This document shows positions 1-11,500 of a DNA stretch of 64,000 nt, one piece after another (the stretch's first letter is position 1; every line of letters begins with the position of its first letter). The notes below the pieces were generated by a model. The model saw only the letters and a program-made list of their open reading frames with translations. It ran no database searches and had not been told where the DNA came from. Origin of the DNA: Acephala macrosclerotiorum (lineage: Eukaryota; Ascomycota; Leotiomycetes; Helotiales; Mollisiaceae); the NCBI GenBank assembly GCA_014904845.1, contig MU119242.1, positions 186,001 to 250,000 of the forward strand, in the 5' to 3' direction. The translations under genes were made by a program, and so were the position numbers.

Positions 1-35
1 ATGAACTGTCTGTTGATTCTCATGGATCGAGCTAT

Positions 36-653
36 TCAACGAGGTTGCCAGTGGACACATACTCCTCGTCCATGCTTCCAATTGTCGAATCTCCAAGGGC
101 GCGTTCTGTCGGAAGTCTTATATACGCTTTCGCCGTGTGTAATAATAACAACTCCGAGTTGGTCTCCGATGGCCTCGCATACATCACTTAGTATGTCTTT
201 CAACATCCCCCTCCAATGTTTGAGTACCTGCCAATCTAGACTGGGTAACTTAACATCTAGCCACAAACGAGTAACTGATTTCCTGGTAAAATTGCTTTTT
301 GTAGCTCGCAGATGCTCTGAAAGGTTTCCAACCCGTTCCTTCGCTGTGAATAAGTCATAGAAGTTGACTGGAGGGCCAGGAATTTCTAGCGCTAGGTTGC
401 CAGCGATGGCCTGTGACTTGTAGACTTCGCAGAGCATGCGGCAGGTTGATGCAAGATGCAACGGCCCAGGATTCGACAGCATCCATCGAGCATGTACATC
501 TTCGTCGGGCTTTGAATCTTCGGTCCCTTCAGGCTGCTGCTTCGAATGTATGCATGGTGGAGCGAAGACATATCGAGGTCCAAGTGTTGCAACTTGCAGC
601 GCCTGAAAGATGAGTTGGAGGATCTCTGGAGGTAGAGAGATTAAGTTCGTCAT
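36..653 (-). CDS. F-box-like protein, uncharacterised
   Basis: Single open frame on the minus strand. The frame continues upstream to 728 but without an ATG; the first ATG is at 653, giving about 205 residues. The new N-terminus begins MTNLISLPPEILQLIF, which has the Leu-Pro-x-Glu-Ile/Leu-x-x-x-Ile pattern of an F-box start. F-box proteins of this kind bind Skp1 in SCF ubiquitin ligases; that role is family knowledge, not visible here. The remainder (Leu/Trp-containing, no repeats I recognise) resembles the many fungal F-box-only hypothetical proteins. An upstream exon beyond 653 cannot be excluded. No neighbour suggests a pathway. Confidence 0.55.
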   Translation of the reverse strand: MTNLISLPPEILQLIFQALQVATLGPRYVFAPPCIHSKQQPEGTEDSKPDEDVHARWMLSNPGPLHLASTCRMLCEVYKSQAIAGNLALEIPGPPVNFYDLFTAKERVGNLSEHLRATKSNFTRKSVTRLWLDVKLPSLDWQVLKHWRGMLKDILSDVCEAIGDQLGVVIITHGESVYKTSDRTRPWRFDNWKHGRGVCVHWQPR

Positions 654-729
654 ATCGTCATCAGCTCTTCGTCCATTGCAGACAGGAGGGAGGTTGTCGT
701 CCTGTCGTGCTGTGTAGATGCAGTTCAAG

Positions 730-1319
730 TCCGGCTTCTCAGCTGAAGCGTCCTTGTAGCCTAACCGTTTTAGGACAAGCTCCTGCTAAGCATTTGGAAA
801 GCTCCTGTGAACGTCCTCTCATATCGAGGAACATCTTTACGAAGAGCAATTGTCATATCTTCTATACCTTTGCAAAAATCGATTCTGATACCATCATTTC
901 CAAGCTGTGTGGTAGGAGGCCATATACTCTGTACCTATTTTCATCCCTACTGGTCAACGTTTCATTTCCCCCAGCTGGTGCCACAGACGATCAAAGTTAA
1001 GAACTCGATCAGTCGGATTGTACACTGCAATTGAGACTGTTCCTAATCCAGTCTCTAGGATTCGAAAGCTATCATGGCGTCGGCAGATTTTTCCCATCAT
1101 CTTAAAGAGAATTCATTTCTAGAGCTTGACGCGCAATGCTGGCTGTTTTCAAGAAACAAGCACGAGGCGTTTTCTGGTGCTACCCTCGTTTGAACTTTAC
1201 GAATGCAAGTTTAACGACCAATGGAGATCGCTTCGTCGATGTAGACATCCCTTCAGCATGGAGCGACCAGGGCGGTTAGTTCAGGACTTTCGAGAAAGTT
1301 CGTAAACCGAGATGCTAAG
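730..1319. other. intergenic stretch, no convincing gene
   Basis: Short open frames exist on the plus strand but lack plausible splice partners or recognisable content. It probably contains the promoters of the minus-strand F-box-like gene and of the small plus-strand gene that follows. An ATG at 1074 opens about 39 codons and could be an upstream exon of that gene, but I find no good donor. Confidence 0.4.
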
Positions 1320-1811
1320 ATGTATCAAAAGGCACTTATCAACGCGGATGTCTGGCATCTTCCTGACGGCCCACAGCAGGAGAAGAGAGACGAAGCCAGG
1401 ACCAGGAAAGTAAAGATGCGACGTGCATTGGAAGGGGGCAAAAAAGTTAGTGTAACACCAACTACAGATGGGGCAATGAGAGATAGATGGAGTGATGAGG
1501 CGAGAATGCTAGGGTTGTTTGGACATGATGCTGTAAAGGAGGTGAGCTGTGCCTACGTTGGCGGAGAGCTTGAGCTTAACTACTGACTGTTTGCAGCTGA
1601 ATGAATTTCTCGACAGCGTTGCGGTGAGTAATGACGCTCGACTTTAGCGAGAACAGCCGGTAGGAAGGTCATATCCCATCAAGGAATCACTTCTCAGGAC
1701 ACTGCTGATACACCAATATTTCCGTATTTGCGGGAAGCCAAGTTATACCGCGTTTTTGTTAGCAGAGAATCTACGATAAGAATATGCTCGACAGTCGCAC
1801 GCCATAAATAA
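1320..1811 (+). CDS. small spliced hypothetical protein
   Basis: Three exons, 1320..1541, 1597..1623 and 1699..1811, all joined in phase 0, encode about 120 residues. Both introns are canonical: the first starts GTGAGC, ends TTGCAG and has an ACTGAC branch-like element; the second starts GTGAGT and ends CTCAG. The frame stays open across both junctions and ends at TAA 1809-1811. The product is charged (Lys/Arg/Glu-rich first half) with no domain I recognise. It may be the 3' part of a larger, partly decayed gene because the first in-frame stop upstream (1242) is close. Support is splice geometry only. Confidence 0.4.
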
Positions 1812-2457
1812 GTATGAAAATTCTCATTTGTGATCAATACGAAGTCCGCATCTGTGAGTCCTCAGTGCGGACGGAAGGCAAACTCCCAACCCTCGGACAA
1901 CATCTTGCATCTTATCAGATTCAAATACATCCTTTCCACCATTATTATCAAAATACCCTGTTACACAACCCTTTTCAGGCTGATTTCCTCACATCTCCAT
2001 CTCAGCCCGAAATGTGACAGCACGGTCATTATCATATCACGATGCACGCCGGCAGGTATCCCGAGCTGCGGCCCACATCCCGTCCTCAGCTTGTCTGCTT
2101 TGGGGTTTCCGGTTGATGCTACTCTGCATTAGTTTGCATGCAGCCCGACAGGGTAATCGAATGCGGGGGTGGAGGGGTAGTGCTGATTAGCATGTCTTCC
2201 TCAGAGCTCTCTGGAGCTTGGAAGTTCTCTCTGGCAAGCTTTCCCATTCTTTCTATTTTGAAGACTGAGCCCTTGTGATCTAAGTTCTTCAATTTCCCCG
2301 AATTTTGAATTGCTTTCGAGCTCGAGAAGAAATCAACAGCTAGGCACGCGACATCAGATCGCTGTTGTGACAGCTTCAGCCTTTCATCCAAACTTTAAAG
2401 AACTTCCTGAAATCTTCACTCCAAGACTCAGACACTTCGGACTTCAAATTGTCCAAA
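1812..2457. other. intergenic, upstream region of dihydroxyacetone kinase
   Basis: No convincing gene. A pyrimidine-rich segment with CAACA/TCACT motifs lies just before the kinase ATG, as in many fungal core promoters. Confidence 0.4.
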
Positions 2458-4500
2458 ATGTCATCTAAACACTACTTCCCCGAAACAGCAGTCAACACCC
2501 TCGTCCCCCGTGCTCTCTCCGCCCTCGTCGCCGCCAACCCCTCCCTCGCCCTCATCCCCTCCCAACGCGTCGTCCTAAACCTCTCCCACTCCCCCTCCCA
2601 CGTCTCCCTCATCTCCGGCGGCGGCTCAGGCCACGAACCCGCCTGGTCGGGCTACGTCGGCACTGGACTCCTCTCCGCCGTTGCCTGCGGCGATATCTTC
2701 GCCAGTCCCTCTATGAAACAAGTTCTCAGCGCTATCGCAGCTGTACCTAGTGAGAAAGGGTGTATATTGCTGATTACGAATTATACGGGTGATAAATTGC
2801 ATTTTGGTCTTGCGGCTGAGAGGGCGATTGAGAGGGGGTTGGTGGGGGAAGAGAAGTGTGTTGTTTTGCCGGCGACGGATGATGTGAGTATTGGGAAGAG
2901 TAGGTGTGAGAGGGTGGGGAGGAGGGGGTTAGCGGGGAATGTTATTAGTGAGTTTTGTGAATGGATTTGATGGTGGTGAGTGATGCGGCTGATTTGTTTT
3001 AGCGATGAAAGTTTTGGGGGCGGCGGCAGAGAGGGAGTATAGTTTTGAGAGGTGTGTTGAGATTGGGAGGGCTGTGAATGGGCAATTGGTTTCGATTGGG
3101 TCGGCGTTGGATCATTGCCATGTGCCGGGGAGGCAGAATCATGATGAGATTGGAGATGATGTTTGTGTGATTGGAGCTGGGATCCATAATGAGCCTGTAT
3201 GTATCTCCTTGAGGCATAAGTTGAAGGTGGGACTGACTTGGTACCAGGGAGCTCAGAAAATATCGCCATTTCCTTCTGTCGAGGACTTGGTCTCACAGCT
3301 TTTAACGTTGATATGTGACCAAAATGATCCTGAAAGAGCTTTCATCAAGTTCAACGAAAACGATGACACTGTTCTCTTGATCAATAATTATGGTGGATTG
3401 TCAAATCTTGAGCTTGGAGCTCTCACACAAGAAACTCTAGCTCAACTTGGTATGAAGAAATGAAGCTAGATCGTAGAAGGCTGCTAACAATTTGGAGAAA
3501 CGAAATGGGATATCAAGCCCACGAAGATTTACTCCGGGCCTTTCGAAACATCGCTGAACGGTCCTGGCTTCTCGATAACCCTTTGTAACCTGACAGTTGC
3601 AGCAAAAGAGGGCAAGACGTCTGTGGAGGAGCTGATGGATCTGCTTGGTGCTGAGACCAAGGCACCCTCGTGGCCGAATGTACTTTCGAATACTTCGACC
3701 AAGACCGCCCGGAAAGGGGCGCCTGAGATTGATCTAGAGAAGGAAGTTCAAATAAAGTCGGAAGAGGATATCAAAGGCAAGACGTCTTAAGCACATGGAA
3801 CGGACCCAACTAACATTGTTCGCAGTCGACCCAAAGCTGTTAAAGTCAACAATAACGTTAGCCTGTGAACGAGCAATTGCGGCTGAGCCGAATCTCACCA
3901 AGTGGGATATGGTGATGGGCGATGGTGATTGTGGTGAAACAGTGAAAGGTGTGAGCGAGGGTAGGTGTTTTTCGACTGTCTGGTCTGACGTTTTACTAAC
4001 TGGCGGTGACAGCTATCCTGCGGATTCTCGACAATGGCGGGGCAAGATCTGGTTCCGTGTTGCATTTGCTGCATGTAATAACGAACGCTGTGGACGACAT
4101 GGGTGGGACTCTGGGAGCTATTTTCGGCATTCTACTTGCTGCATTCGCCGTCTCTCTGCGACATCACAAATCGACTAACGAATCAGATCAGCTCATCAAT
4201 GTCTTCGCTCCAGCGCTAGCTCAAGCAGTTGAAAGTCTGAAACAGCATACTGGTGCTCGTGTGGGAGATAGAACGGTTATGGATGTCTTGCTTCCGTTCT
4301 CAGAGACTTTGGAGAAAGAAAGAGACATGGGAAAGGCAGTAAATAGTGCCGAAACTGCAGCGGAAGGAACGCGAGAGTTGAAACCAAAATTTGGAAGGGC
4401 GAGCTACGTTGGTGCTGGTGGAGATGAGCAGAAGTTGCCTGACCCAGGCGCATGGGCACTGATGGAGATGGTGAAAGGTATATATGACGCCACTAAGTAG
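2458..4500 (+). CDS. dihydroxyacetone (glycerone) kinase
   Basis: ATP-dependent kinase of the Dak1/Dak2 family, phosphorylating dihydroxyacetone (also D-glyceraldehyde) to feed glycolysis and detoxify DHA. Six exons: 2458..2947, 3003..3196, 3248..3449, 3498..3776, 3826..3960, 4013..4500, giving 595 residues, the normal length. The DhaK domain (about 1-340) has GGGSGHEP near His59 and GIHNEPG with the substrate-linking His near 225. A linker leads to the DhaL ATP-binding domain from about 389, with GDGDCGET at 420-427 supplying the Mg-binding Asp residues. Start is the ATG at 2458; the frame is open slightly upstream but has no ATG there. Intron 4 (3777..3825) appears to be GC-AG (AAAG/GCAAGA); only this keeps the frame. 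DAK1/DAK2 orthology cannot be separated by eye. Confidence 0.95.
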
Positions 4501-4880
4501 TCCCTCAGTCGGGCCAAGCGAACGAAATATGTCATAGAATATATGACCTGTATATATTATCGAATCGACTCCGAAAGGGTGTTTTGAGGATCTTGAGCTC
4601 GATGTCTTGAATCCAACAATATGCCCTCTTTTGACAGAACTTGAGTTACAACTCTCTGATAACTGTTCCTTGCATAGCGCCACCAACTAATGTTTGTTCC
4701 GTTGATCATGAGTGGAGTGGTATTGCAAAGTCCACAATGTCCGTGGAGATTCTGGCGTCTAGCGTATACTCTGTCACGGTAATGCTTGATTTGGAAGTGT
4801 CGTCTGATATCCATTGATCGAATCGAGGTCGACTCCTTCATTCATGCCATCCGTCCTCAGGCCTTGGTTAACCTAGTCCT

Positions 4881-5323
4881 TTATATCACGCCATCATGTT
4901 CTCCAGGAAGTCTCTTAACGCGTTTCTGCTCCCAATCATCTAGATCTTTGGCAGCCAGTCTCTGCAGAAGTATTAGTATGTGTTGCAAGGTAGGCATTGG
5001 ACCTCAATCGTCTCGTGCTTAAAGCCGCCAACCCGCCAACAAAAGATGGCACTTACATAATACTCCTCCTTCATATCGACCTTTCGTCCAGCCTTTCCAA
5101 TACCCAACTCCTCTTCCTTGCTCAGTCTTCGTACTCTACGATCATGCTTTTCGTATCTGATAGCCGTTGCAGGTGTGAGGAAGAATGAGCCAGCGACCAT
5201 AGTTGCGATAAAAGGTAAGCCGAAGAGCGCGAAAGGATGTTTAGCCAGGAGCGCACGATATCGCGAGGCAATGGTATTAGCATCTGCACTCGAGCGGAAT
5301 TTCTTCGATTGAAAGACCGCCAT
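4881..5323 (-). CDS. COX16: COX16, cytochrome c oxidase assembly protein
   Basis: Small mitochondrial inner-membrane protein needed to assemble complex IV, acting with Cox1/Cox2 maturation. Two exons on the minus strand, 5057..5323 and 4881..4961, separated by an intron starting GTAAGT and ending CTGCAG, encode 115 residues. Family hallmarks are visible: the hydrophobic segment beginning HPFALFGLPFIATMVAG (single membrane span, about 27-50), then the conserved ATAIRYEKHD, LSKEEELG and VDMKEEYY blocks, and the exon-2 tail DDWEQKRVKRLPGE. The intron falls just after EEYY. ATG codons at 5371 and 5323 are in frame; I chose 5323 because family members usually start a few residues before the FQSK.F block. 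It shares a 178-bp divergent promoter with the MEC1/ATR gene. Confidence 0.93.
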
Positions 5324-5501
5324 GCTAGAGGGTGATTGCACGTAGAGAAATGTCCTTGCTGATGAAGGCATTCGAGGAAGTGGTTCGAAGCTGCCTGATG
5401 AGGCCGAGAGAAATCCACTTAAAATCACGTGTACACGCGCTGACTATTTTCGTCCTACTGCGCGTCTTCTTGTATCTTCATCCATCAACAATGGACACGA
5501 C
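5324..5501. promoter_or_regulatory. shared divergent promoter COX16 / MEC1
   Basis: Only 178 bp separate the chosen COX16 ATG from the kinase ATG, so both start sites must lie inside or overlap the coding starts. No TATA box is evident. Confidence 0.5.
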
Positions 5502-8500
5502 ATGATGGCCCCGATTCCACGGAATGCAATCACCAACGGGCGACCGAGTGGCTACGCAAATGGTGCATCGGCATCATTCGATGCACCGCCCTCGACAATA
5601 GCTGCACAACTGATCAGCAATCTATCTACCACGAACCAACCCTCTAGATCCGTCGAACAGGATGAATTGAAAAGGCTCTTCAACGAAGTCTCTGCGCTAG
5701 AGAATGATCTCGGTAATATCCATGATCTTGACGCCAAACTTGAGCATAAGCACAAGCTTCTCTATGCTTTCGGGCATGGTCTGCTAGAAAAACTCTCCAG
5801 CAGCGACCCATTCGTCGATAATGAGCTATTCCTCCCCTTCGCTCCTGAGGCTATAGATGTCTTTATTCAAACCATCAAAGACTTTCCCGCCCTGCTAGAC
5901 TATACACTACCTCCCGGTACCCATCTTCGTGGCCGTGGCCAAGAACCCTTGTGGATATGGCTATTCCCACGTATCCTGGCGCTCTTCGGACGGCCACCAT
6001 TCAAATGTTTGACCGAGAAGACCAAGCACTTCTTCTCTGTTTCATTTCAGGTAGTTTCGAGGTCACCAAAGTTATGGAATCTGAACGCCCAGTTTTTCAG
6101 CTATCTCAAAGAGTGTGTCGAGAGTATGCTAAACTTCAAGTCCTTTCTGAAAAGGCTCCAATTGACCTTTTGTAGATACACTGGACGCGCTGAAACAGCC
6201 CAAGACTATTTACAACAAGAAGATGTCCATCGTTCTGCCCATTAGCCAGGCTGATTACCCCATATTTTTCTCCGACGAGAACGATCCTACGTCTAATCAG
6301 GCGCTTTATTGCACCTACACTATTGAGGACTCACTCGAAGGCTTCGACCAAGTCACTCAATTACTACTGATGCTGGTCGACATTTCGATGGAAGCAGCAT
6401 CGTGTTATGATGCAACGCCTGCGTTTGAGGACCATTTGGCATGGACGTTCGATTCATTCTGTACCCTTCATGATATCTATCAGAAGTGGCAAGCAAACCC
6501 CTCCCTCTACGAGAATTGTCCAAATCCCGACGAGTTGTCCTTCTGCTCCCTACGCGCTTTGATATCCTCAATCCGAGACTCACTGTCGCCGACGCTTCTT
6601 CGGAAAGGATACATCACGCTCTCTATCCTTTGTGGAAATGTGTTGCAAGGTCAAAACCAGTGCTTCAAAGAGTCAACGCAGCTTGCTCTCTGTGGCTTCA
6701 TCTTGAATCTGGCTAGTATCTGCGAGATGTATGATTCAGTGCGCAGGTTGGTTTCACTCCACCTCGTACCTATAATTAAGACTATTCTGTCTGGTGAAAG
6801 CGTAGCGGAGCGACTGGGTACAGATTTTCAGGTTTGCCTACCCCAATTTTCATTTTGTCATGTTGCTAAAATCGAGCTAGAGAACTGCAATGGTTTTATT
6901 CCATGTTTGCGATCCTAATCATTCTCAAACTCCGAACCCCTCTGATTTCAAGGACTTCGACAACGGTGAACTCTCTGTGGAATTCCTACGTCTAGGTTTT
7001 CAGGAGAAGATCTCACCATCGCCAGGAAATAGCGAAGATCAAGCATCCGAACCACCAAACAAACGCCTCAAAGTGGATGAAGGAAATCTGGTCCTCGAGG
7101 AAGTCATAGCGGACCTTTGCGAAGTCCTTGGTTCTCAGAGGTTAAACAGCATGAACGGTCTACACCAGGTCGTAGAGTAAGTTCAATCTAGAGATATAGT
7201 GACCGCAGCACTCTAACACATCCGCAGAGCACGCTTCACTGCACTAGACGATGCAGGTAGGCGTCGAGTTTTCGATTATCTTGGACGAGTGCCTTGCGCA
7301 GCTTCCGGCCATCTTACAGTAGCTCGCGTTGCTGGCAAGATCAAAGACACGAAGTGTGCTCTGTGTGAAGGATCGCCAGTGCCCAAGACGATCGATCGAG
7401 ATGAAGAGGCATATAAAGAGATTATGAAGGAGGCTATACTGACCTTCAGCTCGTTGCTCGAGTCGGCTGCTTTTCATGAGGGTAGGAAAGTCCGCCTTCT
7501 AGCCATGTTCGCTTTGAGGCGGTTCGCAGCACATTATGACAACCCTGAATTCCTAAATCTGGAGCAATCACAGCTTGGACAGTGGTGTATATCGTCTTTG
7601 AAAAGTTCGATGCGTGAACTAAGAATTGCTGCTGGGTAAGGCTGTCGAACATTCTGCCTCTCTTTTCATCGTGGCTTTTGCTCACCAAAACGCAGGCGCA
7701 CTTTGCCGGCTTTCCTACGAGGCGAATCAACGCCAAATTCCTTGACAAGAGCAAATAGATTCAACACCATGAATCTCTTACGCTCATTTATCGAGGGAGA
7801 GGGTACGCATTTGCAAGAGACTTGCGTCCTTGCCTGGGGCCAACTAGGAAGGTAGGTCTCTAGTGCCTTGATTCCGAGATTGAGCTAACTTGAATAGAAT
7901 TACAGAAGACGATGAGCTTTGCCTCGTTCTCCTTGCCCTTGTCAAGTACCTGGGTAACAGCAACCCAATTGTATCCGCAGTTGCATTCACCGAGGTTAGT
8001 TTGATTGATTCGAGACCCGAGTCTGAGCTTACTTTTCCAAGATCCTCCAGCTTGCTGAGTCAGCTGCCATGACTATAGATCGACTCTTCAGTGCTTTCTG
8101 GGGAGTAGTTGCGATCGAAGCTGTAAAGGACCTTCTCGTTCGTCCGCAAACATCGCAGCTAATGGCAGATCTCCTCAAGATTTCTGTCACTGAGTTTCTG
8201 ATTCTAACACAATCATACACTCTGCCTTACCTTATCATGACGAAGAAGATTGACGTCATCAGCAGAATTGCTGAAGCCAGCAACAAGAATAATTTTAATC
8301 TTTTAATGCACAAGGACAATCTAGTTTCGGTGATCGCACTTCTACTCCAGCAGAGTGTCGCCGACATGGAGACATACGTCTTATCACTGTTGCGGCTTGC
8401 TGACGTAGAATTCAAAAACTATGACCTAAATACCCTACTAAGGATCGGAGCGTCTGAAAAGGCTCTTCTTCTACTGAAGGCAGCTGCCGAGGCTGACGAT

Positions 8501-11500
8501 AGTAAGAAATCCAGGGTAAGCTTTATTGAAAATGTTTTGGGAAAGTATTAATTGACATTCATAGATTCGATTTGGCTTGCAATTTCTTGCGGAGCAGACT
8601 GCCGATAATGCAGATGGCAAGAAGGCTTTTGGCACCTTCTTCGACATTCACATCCTTGGTCTCGTCACCAAACTCTCAGACGTTATCAATGATCCCAATG
8701 ATGGCTACACCGTAACAGAAAAGCGACTTTGTGTCAAGACTGCCGAAGAGTTGGTGAAAGTGGCTAAAAATCAGACAAGAATTGCTCGTCCCCAGGTGAG
8801 TTACTTCATGGAAAGTCTATTACTTACATCACTGACACGCAACCAATGTCTAGCTTTGTGCCATCCTCCAGGCAGCTTTTGCCCAGAAAGGCCTAGAAGC
8901 CGCTTCATTCTCTGCATGGGAAACAATGCTTAGAAACATGGAAGACGAAGATGTGGAGACTATGCTTGAGAGCACATTTACAACCGTTATCCAACGATGG
9001 AACACCTTCGACGAACCTACTCAGATCAAAGCAGAAACGGCTCTGCAATATCTGGTCAAGGAAAGATCTCGCCTTGTACGGAATATGATCGTCAACCTTC
9101 CTTCTCTTTCACATATACCGGAGTTGGACGCCGTGGAGAGACTGGTCCAAAATCTCAGAACATCGACTGACACTGGAAACGCGTTTGCAATCTTCAGTAG
9201 GAGGCTCGGTCATGAGAACTCAGGTGTTGTTACTCAAGCTTTAGTTGAGTTGAAGAGCTTTCTTCGACAGCATCAAGGTTTCCTCCAAGCTTCCGCCTCT
9301 AGTGAGCAGCCGGATATTGTTGTTTCTCAGCTGGTCCGATCAATCCTGGATTCCTGTGTCAAGTTTCATGGTGCACAAGAGAAGATACCTGCATTGGCTG
9401 CGGAATGTCTTGGATTGGTGGGCTGTCTCGATCCGAACAGGGTTGAGACTGTACGAACGCGCCGCGATATGGTAGTCGTCAGTAATTTTGCTGATGACTC
9501 AGAGACAACTAACTTCATACTATTGGTGTTGGAAGAAGCAATTGTCCCCGCATTTTTGTCGACGACCGATACCAAGCTACAAGGGTTCTTGTCCTGGGTT
9601 ATGCAAGAAATTCTCCATAGGACCAATCTTTCAGAGATCTGCGTAGAGGCAATGCGGAACAGTTCGAAGGCGCAGTCCAACGATCTTTTCCAGAAATGGC
9701 TAGCATTGCCACAAAGCGTGCAAGACATTCTTACGCCATTCTTCAACTCCAAGTTCAACCTCAAAGAGATCAACAAGATCGAATACAAATACCCAATATT
9801 TCGACCAGAACAACAAGGCGCGAATTTGTTCGGTTCATGGTTAAGGTCTTTTGTCCTCGATCTTCTGCAAAAACACAATTCCGAACATACGAACATGTTC
9901 TTCCCGCCGTTACGGCGTGCAGTCAGGTTCAAGGAGAACTCTGTCGCAAATCTGCTCCTGCCCTACGTCGTATTGTACGTTATCATAGACGGAACCGATC
10001 AAAACAGGCAGGAGATAGGGCAGGACTTGCTCAACATTTTAAGATATGAACCGCCAGCCAAGTTACGAGAAGAGGTCAAGTTGTGTGTAGAGGTTCGTTT
10101 AGTCCTTCAACGTTCGGGGTTGTACTAATCGAAAGCAGGCTGTCTTCCGAATTCTAGACTACATAGCAAGATGGACTCAGGAGCGGCAGATCAAGGCTAG
10201 CCAATCTCGTGGGCAAGATCACGCTGACGCTGAAAAAGATATTGCAAAGATTAAATCTGTCGTGGAGATGATTCCACCAGAGATTATCTCTGCCCGTGCT
10301 GTTGAATGCAAGTCATATTCGCGAGCACTGTTCTATTGGGAGCAACATATTCGCAACCTTAGAAAGCCCGACATGCCTGAGAAAGAGAACACTGCTCTTC
10401 TTGAGCATCTGCAAGACATCTACTCTCAGATAGATGAGCCAGATGGAATTGAAGGAATATCAGCACACCTACAGGTCGTCGACATCAACCAACAGATTCT
10501 AGGGCATCGTAAAGCTGGTCGCTGGACGGCTGCTCAGAGTTGGTATGAAATACAACTCGCCGAAAACCCTCAAGATGTCGATGTCCAACTGAACCTTTTG
10601 ACGTGTTTAAGGGAATCCGGCCAACTTGGTGAGTATCTCATCCTAAGCTCATGGCCCAACTGACTGACGGCCTCAGATGTTCTACTGAATTACGTCGAAG
10701 GCATGTGCAAATCAGATCTCTCTGTAGATAGTCGAGGTGTGGACGACAAGGGCGATTCCGAGATGGTGGCTGAGATAAAGACAAATGTCGAATCAAAGAA
10801 GAAAGCTGAATCGAAGCTGCTCGCATTTGCTACCGAAGCCTCGTGGGCAACGGGAAAATGGGCCGCCTTGAACAAGTATACTTCGATGCACTCCGACTTG
10901 ACTATAGAAGACTTTAATGTCAACATCGGCCGTGCTCTTTTGGACTTGCAAAAGAATGACACTCAGACATTCAAGTCGAAAATCGACTCACTACGAAAAC
11001 GAATCTCAAATACAATGTCGGTGGCATCTACATCTTCACTTAGTGCATGTCATGATGACTTGCTCAAGTTACACGTGCTTACTGAGTTGGAGATGATTGC
11101 AGGGACTGACATCGAGCCCGACATGGAACCAAATCGTGTCAGCATTCTTGAGTCACTCACTAGTCGACTTGAAGTCGTGGGAGCGTATCTAAACGACAAG
11201 CAGTATTTACTAGGAATTCGCAGAGCTGCTTTGCAATTGTCAAGGTATGTTACCATCGTGCAATTCAATATTTTTGCTAATCATGCATAGTCTGGAATTC
11301 ACAAAAGGAGACATTGCCTCAACATGGCTTACCAGTGCTCGGCTCGCTAGGAAAGGAAACGCCATTCACCAGTCATTCAACGCTGTTTTACATGCTGCAC
11401 AGCTAGGAGATGAATCGGCAACCATCGAACACGCAAGACTCTTGTGGAAGGAAGGCCATCACCGTAAAGCGATTCAGAGTTTACAAGGGGCCATCGCCAG

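Noticed and set aside
2119..2391. Minus ORF upstream of the DHA kinase
   Set aside because: No ATG at its start; it overlaps the expected promoter and has no domain.
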